NCBI GenBank assembly: GCA_017443765.1
Contig: JAFSYB010000112.1
Span: 1-49,763, forward strand
DNA from: Muribaculaceae bacterium
GTDB lineage: Bacteria > Bacteroidota > Bacteroidia > Bacteroidales > Muribaculaceae
DNA: 49,763 nt
Direction: 5' to 3'
Shown here: in pieces, positions 40,349 to 48,326 of the stretch
Numbering within the stretch: the first letter of the stretch is position 1
Layout: each line of letters begins with the position of its first letter
Position numbers and translations under genes: made by a program
Notes under the pieces: generated by a model
Databases searched by the model: none
The model's input: only the letters and a program-made list of their open reading frames with translations
What the model was told of the DNA's origin: nothing

Positions 40349-42184
40349 TTATCTCCTCCGTTTCACGCTTTCGAGGTTGTCGATCACTGCGGCGGCCTCG
40401 TCCCACACTTGGTGCAGGTCTTGCTCGGCCAGCTCGGGGGCGTATTGTGCATACTCGCACTTGTCGAGCATCGCCATGGTGCGCACACGCAACGGCTCAT
40501 CGACACCGTAACTCTCCAGCTCGGCCTGGATGTTGTCCTTGCTCAGTTCCGACACGGGGATGGTGAGTTTGTCGCTCAGGTAGCCCCACAGCGAGTTGAG
40601 CGTCTCGGCATAGAAGCCGTCGCGGTTGTTTTGCTCCATAAATCGCTGTGCCTGCTTGAGCCTGCGCTGCGCCACCTTGCTGGCGCGCTTGGTGCGCATG
40701 CGGCTCACGTCGGCGCGCTCGCGCAGCTGCTTGCGGTAATAGGCCAGCACGCCGGCCAGCAGCAGCAACGGCACGAGGTACCAAAGCCAGTAGGTCCAGC
40801 TGTCCACCACATAGCGGTGTGCCTTGCGCAGCCCCAGGTCGCCTGTGGCCGGGTGGCGGATGTCCATGTTCTGGATGCGGTAGTGGTTCGACGGTGCTCC
40901 CTCGCCCTTGGCCACCTCGATGGTGCGGCCGGGAATGGCCACGGTCTCATATTTCTCGGTTTCCGGGTCGAAATAGGTGAACTCGCCGCCCGGAATCTCG
41001 AATCGTCCCGCAAATTGCGGGATAAACGGGTAGTCGATGGTCATTGTGCCCGTCATGTCGCTGCCGGTGGTCTTGGCGTCGGCAGTGGTTTTGGGCTCGT
41101 ACACGTCCATCTCCTTGGGCATTTGCAGCTCGGGGGCTTTGACGTACTTGATGTTTCCCGTGCCGCGAATGATGTAGCTGTAGGTGGCTGCGGCGTAGGT
41201 CTTGAGCTGTTCGGGCTTGAGGGCGGTGGTCACGGTGAACTTGCCCACGGCCCCGGTAAATGAGGCGGGCTTGGGCTCGGGCAGCGGCAGGATGTTGACG
41301 GTAGCGGTGTTGCTCTGCACCTTCAGGCTTTTCTCCACCGGCTGCTGCAAGGTGCCGAAGATGGTGCGGTACTGCTCGTATTGTACCACGTTGACATCGT
41401 AGTTGCCCGATGTGATGGTGAGCTGCCCCGACTGCTGGGGGTAGAGCAGGCACTTCTTGAGGATGGCCACCATATACTGCTGGCCGTTGACGGTTTCCAC
41501 GTTGTTCAGGCTGGGCTGCATGGGGATTTCTTCGATGAGGAAGCCGTCGAACGAGGGTTGCTTGGTGGGCATGAACTGCGACACCTGGTACTTGGTGTAG
41601 AGCTTGATGGTGCATACCACGGCTTGCTGCTCAAACACGCGTGGCTTCGACATCTCGATGCGCACAAAAATGTCGTTGCCCGTCACGGCCCGCTCGGTAC
41701 TCTGCGTGCTGGGGTCGTTGTACTGCACGCCTCCGCGCCGCGACTGGGGCACGTCGTCCTCATCGCGCTGGCCGACCGCACCGCCACCGCCCGCCACCAC
41801 CTCGATGGTGACTGGATTGGAGTGGAGGGTCTTGCCATTGACCACAATGCTGGCCGCACCAATGTGCAGGCGGCCCGCTTGCGTGGCCTTGTAGAGCATG
41901 GTGTACTCCTCCGACGAGGAGCTGCTCGACTTGCCGTTGACCCACGACGAGCTATAGGACGTGGACTTGCCCGGGCCATCCACGACGGTAGCACCTGCCA
42001 CATCGGGGACCTGGAAGTTGGTGCCCTCGGCGTTGCGGAGCACAAAGGTGACGTTGAATTTGTTGCCGGCCACCACTTGCCGCGGGGCCTGCACGGTGAA
42101 CGACACCGCCGCCTGCGCCGCCACGGCCAGCATGGCCAGCAGCCCGGCGAGAATGAATCGCTTTATGAGGGGGTACTTGTTCAC
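40349..42184 (-). CDS. batD: BatD, oxygen-tolerance membrane protein
   Basis: 611 residues from GTG at 42184, which starts a clear signal peptide (IKRFILAGLLAMLAVAAQAA). The long periplasmic part has several Ig-like beta-sandwich domains (VSFTVQAPRQVVAGNKFNVT, DIFVRIEMSKPRVFEQQAVV), matching the BatD family. One membrane helix lies near residue 470 (YWLWYLVPLLLLAGVLAYY), and the cytoplasmic tail is basic and helical (RMRTKRASKVAQRRLKQA). BatD is thought to scaffold the Bat complex. It lies 60 bases after batC. Between the two are two copies of GATAGGGTGCTATGG. Confidence 0.9.
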   Translation of the reverse strand: MNKYPLIKRFILAGLLAMLAVAAQAAVSFTVQAPRQVVAGNKFNVTFVLRNAEGTNFQVPDVAGATVVDGPGKSTSYSSSWVNGKSSSSSSEEYTMLYKATQAGRLHIGAASIVVNGKTLHSNPVTIEVVAGGGGAVGQRDEDDVPQSRRGGVQYNDPSTQSTERAVTGNDIFVRIEMSKPRVFEQQAVVCTIKLYTKYQVSQFMPTKQPSFDGFLIEEIPMQPSLNNVETVNGQQYMVAILKKCLLYPQQSGQLTITSGNYDVNVVQYEQYRTIFGTLQQPVEKSLKVQSNTATVNILPLPEPKPASFTGAVGKFTVTTALKPEQLKTYAAATYSYIIRGTGNIKYVKAPELQMPKEMDVYEPKTTADAKTTGSDMTGTMTIDYPFIPQFAGRFEIPGGEFTYFDPETEKYETVAIPGRTIEVAKGEGAPSNHYRIQNMDIRHPATGDLGLRKAHRYVVDSWTYWLWYLVPLLLLAGVLAYYRKQLRERADVSRMRTKRASKVAQRRLKQAQRFMEQNNRDGFYAETLNSLWGYLSDKLTIPVSELSKDNIQAELESYGVDEPLRVRTMAMLDKCEYAQYAPELAEQDLHQVWDEAAAVIDNLESVKRRR

Positions 42185-42186
42185 GG

Positions 42187-42221
42187 GATAGGGTGCTATG
42201 GATAACGATAGGGTGCTATGG
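42187..42221. repeat. Intercistronic direct repeat, batC-batD
   Basis: GATAGGGTGCTATGG at 42187-42201 and 42207-42221, a 20-base period, placed directly before the GTG of batD. Confidence 0.8.
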
Positions 42222-42244
42222 GGGAACGGGTAAAATGCTGGCGG

Positions 42245-43072
42245 CTACCACTTGCGGTTGGTTCTGGCGCGCTCGCCTCGGCGTTGTTCGGCCTTGCGGG
42301 CGTTGATGCGCTGCTGCGTGGCACGCTCCTGGTCCTGCATGGCCTTGAGCACCTGCTCGGCATTTTGCTGGCTCATGCCATTTTCCTGCTTGGGCTGTCC
42401 GTTTTGCCGGTCTTGATTCTGCTGATCCTGATTTTGCTGGTTCTGCTGATCCTGATTTTGCTGGTTCTGCTTGTCCTTGTTCTGGTCCTGCTTGTCCTTG
42501 TTCTGGTCCTGCTTGTCCTTGTTCTGGTCTTGCTTGTCCTTGTTCTGGTTCTTGTTCTGCTGGTCTTGCTGTTGTTTTTTGAGCTGTGCCAGGCGCAGGT
42601 TGTCGCGTGCTTGGTCGTCGTCGGGATTGCAGCGCAAGGCGTTCTTGTAGTGTTCGATGGCCTCGCCCCAGTTCTGCTGGGTGTAGGCGATGTTGCCCAG
42701 GTCGTACGCGGCCTTGCCACGTATGCCGTGGTTGGGGCAGTTCTTGGCCAGTTCGGCGAGTATGCCTTGGGCCTCATTGGCCGGGTTGTCCTTGCTGTCT
42801 TGTGAGGCGGTGGCGCTGCCCTGGCGCAGCAACGCGGTGGCCAGGTTGAACTGTGCGATGGGCGATGCGGGGGATTCTTGCAATGCCTTGCGGTATTCGA
42901 CCTCGGCCTCGGCATAACGCTTTTGCTTGTAGAGCTTGTTGCCGCTGCGAATGTGGTTGCGCTCCTTTTTCACGGTGGGCATCTCGTCGTCGGCGAGGGC
43001 GGTAGTGGCATGGCTGCCCGCGAGAGCGACAACAATCGCGATGAGGAGATATTTGAGATTAGGCATTTTCAT
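42245..43072 (-). CDS. batC: BatC, TPR protein with Q/N/K/D-rich repeats
   Basis: 275 residues from the ATG ending at 43072. The batB stop overlaps by 14 bases, so translation is coupled. A signal peptide spans about residues 1-27. TPR units cover about 40-165 (SGNKLYKQKRYAEAEVEYRKAL, AAYDLGNIAYTQQNWGEAIEHYKNAL). A low-complexity region at about 170-235 follows: at least three copies of the heptad KQDQNKD (21-bp unit), then QQNQ/QNQD units. The C-terminal part is charged and helical (ERATQQRINARKAEQRRGE). BatC acts with the vWA proteins in the Bat system. The repeat tract probably varies in length between strains. Confidence 0.9.
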   Translation of the reverse strand: MKMPNLKYLLIAIVVALAGSHATTALADDEMPTVKKERNHIRSGNKLYKQKRYAEAEVEYRKALQESPASPIAQFNLATALLRQGSATASQDSKDNPANEAQGILAELAKNCPNHGIRGKAAYDLGNIAYTQQNWGEAIEHYKNALRCNPDDDQARDNLRLAQLKKQQQDQQNKNQNKDKQDQNKDKQDQNKDKQDQNKDKQNQQNQDQQNQQNQDQQNQDRQNGQPKQENGMSQQNAEQVLKAMQDQERATQQRINARKAEQRRGERARTNRKW

Positions 43073-44102
43073 TGTTCTTGGTGAAGAAATTGAATTGTTC
43101 GAGCCAGGGGTTCTTGCGCTCAAGCAGCATGAGCAGTGCCAGCAACACAAGCACGGCCATCCAGGCAAAGACGGGGAATTGCTCGTCGTGCTGTGTGTAA
43201 GCCACGGTGGCCAGGTCGGTCTTGGCCAGCTTGTCGAGGGCATCGTTGAGCGTTTCCACGGCATCGTTGGCGCTGCCGTTCACATAGATGCCCTTGCCGG
43301 CATCGGCGATTTGCTGGGCCATCTGCTCGTTGAGGTAGGTGACCACCGTCTGTCCGCTGTCGTCGGTGAGGTAGCCGCCCTCGGCCATGGGGATGGGGGC
43401 ACCGTGGTCGCTGCCCACGCCCACCACGTTGACCTGGATGCCGTTTTTCTGCGCTTGCCGGGCGGCTCCCACGGCATCGTCCTCAAAGTTCTCGCCATCG
43501 GTGATGACAATGATGGTTTTCTGCGACTTTTTGCTGTCGGAGAATGCCTCGGCGGCCATGTCGATGGCCGCACCGATGGCTGTGCCCTGCGTGGGCACCA
43601 TCGCGGTGTTGATGCTGTTCAGGAACAGTTTGGCCGAGCTGGCGTCGCTGGTCATGGGCATTTGCATATAGGCGTTGCCGGCAAACACCACCAGTCCCAC
43701 TTTGTCGCCGTGCGAGCGGGCGAGGATTTTCTCAAGAATCATCTTGGCGCGTTGCAGGCGCGACACGTCCTGCGGGTTGTCGGTGGCGCTGGCGTTCATC
43801 GAGTTCGACACATCGATGGCCACCATCATCTCGATGCCGTGGATGGTGGCCGAGGTGGGAGCGGCGCCGGCGCGTGGACGGGCCAGAATCACCACCACCA
43901 GTGCCGTGAGCAGCAGCTCAAGGCCGAGGCGCACCCACGGCTTGTAGGCCGACACGTCGGGCATGAGTTCCTGCACCACTTCTTTGCGGCCGAAACGCTC
44001 CAGTTGCCGCAGCCGAGCACGCCGCGACCACCAGAACAAGGCCACGAGCACCGGCAGCAACAGCAGCAGGTAGAGGTATTGTGGATTGGCGAAACCGAAC
44101 AT
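43059..44102 (-). CDS. batB: BatB, von Willebrand A domain membrane protein
   Basis: 347 residues. Two N-terminal membrane helices (about 9-25 and 58-73) precede a vWA domain whose MIDAS motif is DVSNSM (DxSxS) at about residue 97, with later metal ligands TQGTAIG and TDGENFEDD. A C-terminal helix (FAWMAVLVLLALLMLL) near residue 318 anchors it again. vWA domains bind divalent metal and partner proteins; BatA and BatB likely form a heteromer at the inner membrane. It overlaps batC by 14 bases and is separated from batA by 47 bases of short direct repeats. Confidence 0.92.
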   Translation of the reverse strand: MFGFANPQYLYLLLLLPVLVALFWWSRRARLRQLERFGRKEVVQELMPDVSAYKPWVRLGLELLLTALVVVILARPRAGAAPTSATIHGIEMMVAIDVSNSMNASATDNPQDVSRLQRAKMILEKILARSHGDKVGLVVFAGNAYMQMPMTSDASSAKLFLNSINTAMVPTQGTAIGAAIDMAAEAFSDSKKSQKTIIVITDGENFEDDAVGAARQAQKNGIQVNVVGVGSDHGAPIPMAEGGYLTDDSGQTVVTYLNEQMAQQIADAGKGIYVNGSANDAVETLNDALDKLAKTDLATVAYTQHDEQFPVFAWMAVLVLLALLMLLERKNPWLEQFNFFTKNNENA

Positions 44103-44149
44103 TTTCAGTTATCAGTTTTCAGTTATCATTTTCAGTTCTCGGTTCAATG
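44103..44149. repeat. Intercistronic direct repeat, batA-batB
   Basis: TTTTCAGTTATCA occurs twice (44102-44114 and 44116-44128), with a third partial copy from 44129. The whole gap is AGT/TTC-rich compared with the GC-rich genes on either side. Confidence 0.75.
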
Positions 44150-45142
44150 TCATGGCACATGGCGCAGGAGGGTGTAGCGCAGCACGATGGCCAGCAGCAC
44201 GCAGACGAGCAGGGCCAGGGCCCAGGGAATGTAGTTGTCCTCGGTGTGGCTGAACCGTTGTATGTCGAGGTGGGTCTTTTCGAGCGAGTCGATTTCCTTG
44301 AAAATGCTGGCCAGCACGCTGGTGTTGGTGGCGCGGAAGTATTTCCCGCCGGTGGCTGCGGCAATCTTGCGCAGCGTGGCCTCGTCGATGACCACGGGCA
44401 GCATTTGGTACTGGATGTTGCCGGCATAGTCCATGGCCACTGGCGAGCGGGCGGTGCCGTTGCTGCCCACGCCGATGGTGTAGATCTTGATGCCATATTT
44501 TTGGGCAATTTCGGCAGCGGTGAGCGGGGCCACCACGCCGGTGTTGTTCGAGCCGTCGGTGAGCAAGATGATGCTTTTCGACACGGCCTTGCCGTCCTTG
44601 ATGCGGTTGATGGCTGTGGCAATGCCGTCGCCAATGGCCGTGCCGTCCTCCAGCAGGCGGGTGCTCACATCGTGGATGGCGTTGACGAGCATGGCGTAGT
44701 CCATAGTCATCGGCACCATTGTGTAGCTCTCGCCGGCAAAGAGCACCAGGCCGATGTTGTCGTGGTCGCGGCCGCTCACAAAGCGTGTGGCCACGTCCTT
44801 GGCGGCATCGAGGCGGTTGGGGCGGAAGTCCTGCGCGAGCATACTCGTCGACACGTCCAGTGCCAGCACGATGTCGGTGCCCTCCACATCGCTGGTGGCC
44901 CAGCTGTCGTGCGTCTGCGGGCGGCACAGAATGATAATCAGGCAGCCTAAAGCGGCCAGCTGCAAGGCAAACAGCAAGTGCTTGGCCCATACGCGCCAGC
45001 TGGTGGGCAGGCTGTCGAACGCCTCGGTGGTCGAGAGCTGCATGGTGGGCTCGTTGCGCCGCCAGCTCCACACATACCAGGCGATGAGCGGCGCAAAAAG
45101 CAGGAAGAGCCACAGCAGCCCCGGGTGGGCCAGTTGTGTCAT
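44150..45142 (-). CDS. batA: BatA, von Willebrand A domain membrane protein
   Basis: 330 residues with the same plan as BatB: N-terminal helices (LLWLFLLFAPLIAWYVWSW and a second at about 52-72), a vWA domain with the MIDAS motif DVSTSM at about residue 95 and DGTAIG plus TDGSNNTG downstream, and a C-terminal helix (WALALLVCVLLAIVLRY). Family members support aerotolerance and stress survival, and the MoxR ATPase is thought to act on this complex. Its start overlaps the stop of the gene at 45139 by 4 bases. Confidence 0.92.
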   Translation of the reverse strand: MTQLAHPGLLWLFLLFAPLIAWYVWSWRRNEPTMQLSTTEAFDSLPTSWRVWAKHLLFALQLAALGCLIIILCRPQTHDSWATSDVEGTDIVLALDVSTSMLAQDFRPNRLDAAKDVATRFVSGRDHDNIGLVLFAGESYTMVPMTMDYAMLVNAIHDVSTRLLEDGTAIGDGIATAINRIKDGKAVSKSIILLTDGSNNTGVVAPLTAAEIAQKYGIKIYTIGVGSNGTARSPVAMDYAGNIQYQMLPVVIDEATLRKIAAATGGKYFRATNTSVLASIFKEIDSLEKTHLDIQRFSHTEDNYIPWALALLVCVLLAIVLRYTLLRHVP

Positions 45143-46098
45143 GGATGCACCTCCTTCCTTTCATTGTCGGGCTGCGGGGTCATGGGCTTGGTGGCCTCGA
45201 CAAACTGCACGGCGCGCTGGAATGCCATCTCGTTGTCGTCGGCCAGCGGGCGTGCCCCGGCAAATTTCACAAAGTCGGCAATCTCGAGAATCATGCTCAG
45301 TTGCTCGTTCACGGCACGGGTTTCGTCGTGCTCGCGCAGGGTGGCGATAATCTGGGTCGAGGTCATCTCCACCGCGTTCACATGGAAGCGGCGGTCGATA
45401 TACACGCGCAGGATGTCGGTCAAGCCGGTGAAATACTCTTTCTCCTGGCCGTTTTGCCACAGCTGCCGCTGCTTGAGCTGCTGCAGGTTGAGCATCGCCT
45501 CGTCGTAGGGCGGCAGACGCTTGCGCTCGTGGCGCAGCGGGTTGATGCCTTTCTTGTACCACCGATGGTAGTAGTAGAGTCCGCCTGCGATGAGCAGCAG
45601 GGCCAGCAGCCACGCCCACCACCAGTCAGCAATCAGGTCGGGCACCCAGTCGAGCAGCTTGAACGGCACCTCCTCCACGGGTTTCAGGTCGTGGATGTTT
45701 TGCAGCGTGTCCACTTTCACGGGTATGACTTTCAGGGTGAGCTGGCGGGTGCGGAACGTGTCGCTGCCCACAATGTAGGCAATCGGGCCGATGGAGTACA
45801 TGCCCGAATCGAAGGACTGCAAAATCAGGTCGCGGTTGATTTGCTGTCGGTTGTTGCCCAGGTCGGTGGTGTCGGCCTTGGGTCGGCTGGCAATCTCCAC
45901 CTGGGTGCTGAGCGTGTCGAGGTTGTCGACGGGGAACTCCCCCCGCACTCCCTTGTCTTGCACCACCTCGATGTGCAGCGCGGTGGTCTTGCCCATGAGC
46001 AAGGTGGCCGAGTCGAGCTTGGCGGTGATGGTGACCGGCGCCGGCAGCACAGGCAGCAGCATGGCCACGCTCAACAGGAAGATTGACAATCGTTTCAT
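45139..46098 (-). CDS. Bat operon protein of the DUF4381/BatD-like type
   Basis: 319 residues from the ATG ending at 46098 (KRLSIFLLSVAMLLPVLPAP signal peptide). A periplasmic beta-sandwich (about 22-155; SATLLMGKTTALHIEVVQD) is followed by one membrane helix at about 168-190 (WWWAWLLALLLIAGGLYYYH) and a helical cytoplasmic part (YDEAMLNLQQLKQRQL). This is the usual unnamed member between the DUF58 gene and batA in Bacteroidota. It resembles a short BatD and probably belongs to the same membrane complex. It overlaps batA by 4 bases, and the 47-base gap on its other side carries the direct repeat TGGTAGTTCT (46123 and 46138). Confidence 0.82.
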   Translation of the reverse strand: MKRLSIFLLSVAMLLPVLPAPVTITAKLDSATLLMGKTTALHIEVVQDKGVRGEFPVDNLDTLSTQVEIASRPKADTTDLGNNRQQINRDLILQSFDSGMYSIGPIAYIVGSDTFRTRQLTLKVIPVKVDTLQNIHDLKPVEEVPFKLLDWVPDLIADWWWAWLLALLLIAGGLYYYHRWYKKGINPLRHERKRLPPYDEAMLNLQQLKQRQLWQNGQEKEYFTGLTDILRVYIDRRFHVNAVEMTSTQIIATLREHDETRAVNEQLSMILEIADFVKFAGARPLADDNEMAFQRAVQFVEATKPMTPQPDNERKEVHP

Positions 46099-46145
46099 TT
46101 TTAATTGCCGTTCTGGATTATCTGGTAGTTCTGTTTTTGGTAGTT

Positions 46146-47015
46146 CTATCCTCGTTGGTGGAACAGCGCCATGAGGGCTTTCACATAATCCTCGTCGGTG
46201 GCTACGCTCACGAGGTCCACCTTGCAGCGTTGCGCCGTTTGGGTGAGGCGCTGCTGGTGGGTGTACCACCACCGGTCGTAGGCTTGTCGCACGCGTCGGC
46301 TGCCGGTGTCGATCCAGCGCTCCACGCCGCGCTCGGCATCGCGCACACGCATCAGCCCCACGTTGGGCAGCTGCGCCTCGCGCTTGTCGTAGACCTGAAG
46401 GGCAATCAGGTCGTGCTTGTGGTTGGCAATCGACATGGCTTTCTCATAGTCGTGCGCGTCGATGAAGTCGCTCACCAGGAATGTGGTGCAGCGTTTCTTC
46501 AGGGCACCGGTCAGGTATTCCAGCACATGGTTGATGTCGGTGCCCGTGCCGGTGGGGGTGAAGTCGAGCAGCTCGCGAATCACGAGCAAGATGTGCTTGC
46601 GGCCCTTTTGCGGGGGAATGAACCGCTCCACCTTGTCGCTGAAGAAAATCACGCCCACCTTGTCGTTGTTCTCGATGGCCGAGAATGCCAGCGTGGCGGC
46701 CACCTGGGCCATCATCTCGCGCTTCACATCGCCCACGGCGCCAAAGTCCTTGCTCGCGCTCACGTCGACCAGGAGCATCACGGTGAGCTCGCGCTCTTCC
46801 TCGTACACCTTGACGTAGGGGCGCCCGTAGCGTGCCGTGACGTTCCAGTCGATGTCGCGCACGTCGTCGCCGTACTGGTACTCGCGCACCTCGCTGAACG
46901 TCATGCCGCGACCCTTGAAGGCCGAGTGGTACTCGCCCGCAAAAATGTTCTGCGACAGCCCCTTGGCCTTGATCTCGATTTTGCGTACTTTCTTGAAAAG
47001 CTCGTTGCGTTCCAT
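46146..47015 (-). CDS. DUF58 domain protein of the bat operon
   Basis: 289 residues from the ATG ending at 47015 (MERNELFKKVRKIEIKAKGL). The signature EYQYGDDVRDIDWNVTARYGRPYVKVY is diagnostic for DUF58, and a degenerate vWA-type fold follows (LLVDVSASKDFG with DxSxS, then VSDFIDAH). There is no membrane helix, so it is probably cytoplasmic. DUF58 proteins accompany MoxR ATPases throughout bacteria and likely link the ATPase to its membrane partners. A longer in-frame upstream extension would overlap moxR and is less likely. Confidence 0.92.
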   Translation of the reverse strand: MERNELFKKVRKIEIKAKGLSQNIFAGEYHSAFKGRGMTFSEVREYQYGDDVRDIDWNVTARYGRPYVKVYEEERELTVMLLVDVSASKDFGAVGDVKREMMAQVAATLAFSAIENNDKVGVIFFSDKVERFIPPQKGRKHILLVIRELLDFTPTGTGTDINHVLEYLTGALKKRCTTFLVSDFIDAHDYEKAMSIANHKHDLIALQVYDKREAQLPNVGLMRVRDAERGVERWIDTGSRRVRQAYDRWWYTHQQRLTQTAQRCKVDLVSVATDEDYVKALMALFHQRG

Positions 47016-47070
47016 GATGTGATAGGGTGCAAAGGTGAGCGACAGGCGCTCATTACTCACTTCACTTGGC

Positions 47071-48066
47071 TCAAGGCACTGCAATCTTGTCGAGGATGGA
47101 GCTGATGATTTCGTCGGCGGTGATGTTGTTTGCCTCGGCTTCGTAGCTCAATCCCAGGCGGTGGCGCATCACATCGTGGCACACGGCGCGCACGTCCTCG
47201 GGAATCACATAGCCGCGACCCTTGAGGAAAGCGTAGGCACGTGCGGTGAGGGCCATGTTGATGCTTGCGCGGGGCGACGAGCCGAACGCAATCATGTTCT
47301 TCATCTCGTGCAGGCCGAAGTCGCTTGGGAAACGGGTGGCGAACACAATGTCCACGATATAGCGCTCAATCTTCTCGTCGATGTAGATTTGCTGCACAAT
47401 CTTGCGGGTGTCGGTGATGTCGGCCGGGGTGACCATGGGCTGCACCGTTTTTTGCTCCGGGGCGATGTTCTGGCGGATAATCTGTGCCTCCTCGGCCTTG
47501 CTGGGATAGCCAATCACCACCTTCATCAGGAAACGGTCCACCTGTGCCTCGGGCAGCGGGTAGGTGCCCTCCTGCTCGATGGGGTTCTGCGTGGCCAGCA
47601 CCAGGAAGGGGTCGTCGAGGGCAAACGTCTGCTCGCCGATGGTCACCTGGCGCTCCTGCATGGCCTCGAGCAAGGCACTTTGCACCTTGGCTGGCGCGCG
47701 GTTGATTTCGTCGGCCAGCACAAAGTTGGCAAACACCGGACCTTTCTTCACCTCGAAACGCTCTTGGCGCATGCTGTAGACCATGGTGCCAATCACATCG
47801 GCCGGCAACAGGTCGGGTGTGAACTGGATGCGGCTGAACCGCGCATCGATGAGCGAGGCCAGCGTCTTGATGGCCAGCGTCTTGGCTAAGCCCGGCACGC
47901 CCTCGAGCAGGATGTGCCCATTGGCCAGCAAGGCAATCAGCAGCGAGTCTACCAAGTGCTTTTGGCCCACGATGGTTTGGTCCATGCCCTGCTTAATCAT
48001 GTTCACGAAATTGCTGCGGCTTGCAATCAAGTCGTTCAGCTCTCGGATATTGACAGTGTCACTCAT
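47071..48066 (-). CDS. moxR: MoxR-type AAA+ ATPase
   Basis: 331 residues. Walker A is LLEGVPGLAKTLAIK, Walker B is NFVLADEINRAPAKVQSALLEAM with the characteristic EINRAP of MoxR, followed by the sensor LATQNPIEQEGTYPLPEAQVDRF and a C-terminal lid domain (RAYAFLKGRGYVIPEDVRAV). MoxR ATPases act as chaperones for vWA-domain complexes. It is the first gene of the eight-gene bat operon (moxR, DUF58, 45139 gene, batA, batB, batC, batD, batE), preceded by a consensus promoter. Confidence 0.96.
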   Translation of the reverse strand: MSDTVNIRELNDLIASRSNFVNMIKQGMDQTIVGQKHLVDSLLIALLANGHILLEGVPGLAKTLAIKTLASLIDARFSRIQFTPDLLPADVIGTMVYSMRQERFEVKKGPVFANFVLADEINRAPAKVQSALLEAMQERQVTIGEQTFALDDPFLVLATQNPIEQEGTYPLPEAQVDRFLMKVVIGYPSKAEEAQIIRQNIAPEQKTVQPMVTPADITDTRKIVQQIYIDEKIERYIVDIVFATRFPSDFGLHEMKNMIAFGSSPRASINMALTARAYAFLKGRGYVIPEDVRAVCHDVMRHRLGLSYEAEANNITADEIISSILDKIAVP

Positions 48067-48133
48067 TATTATATAAGTATAAGTGTGTAGGTAAAATCAA
48101 CCGCCACTGTCCATTCAAATGGCAATGGTGCTG

Positions 48134-48165
48134 CAAAATTAGAATATTCGCCACACACACACCAA
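48134..48165 (-). promoter_or_regulatory. Promoter of the bat operon
   Basis: On the minus strand: -33 TTG at 48163-48165, 21-base spacer, -7 TAATTTTG at 48134-48141. The moxR ATG lies 67 bases downstream at 48066, leaving an untranslated leader of about 60 bases. Confidence 0.75.
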
Positions 48166-48201
48166 GAAATGGGAGTTAAATAAACGAATTTAAAGTTACG
48201 A

Positions 48202-48312
48202 TTGTTAAAGCCGTCTATCTCATTCTTGTTGGCGTATGCAATCGGCCTGACCGCATCAAAAGTATGGCAGGGCAAGTTGAATGCAAACGGCGGCAGTATC
48301 GTTGTGAAATAA
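48202..48312 (+). pseudogene. Possible relic of a sorting-domain C terminus
   Basis: The plus-strand frame ending TAA at 48310-48312 reads KVWQGKLNANGGSIVVK as its last 17 residues, a pattern like the end of T9SS-type tails (VWQG, then a final strand ending VVK). No start and no body remain: the frame closes upstream near 48181. It may be the remains of a gene replaced when the TIR gene arrived, or a chance match. Confidence 0.25.
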
Positions 48313-48326
48313 GATAACGACTGTTG

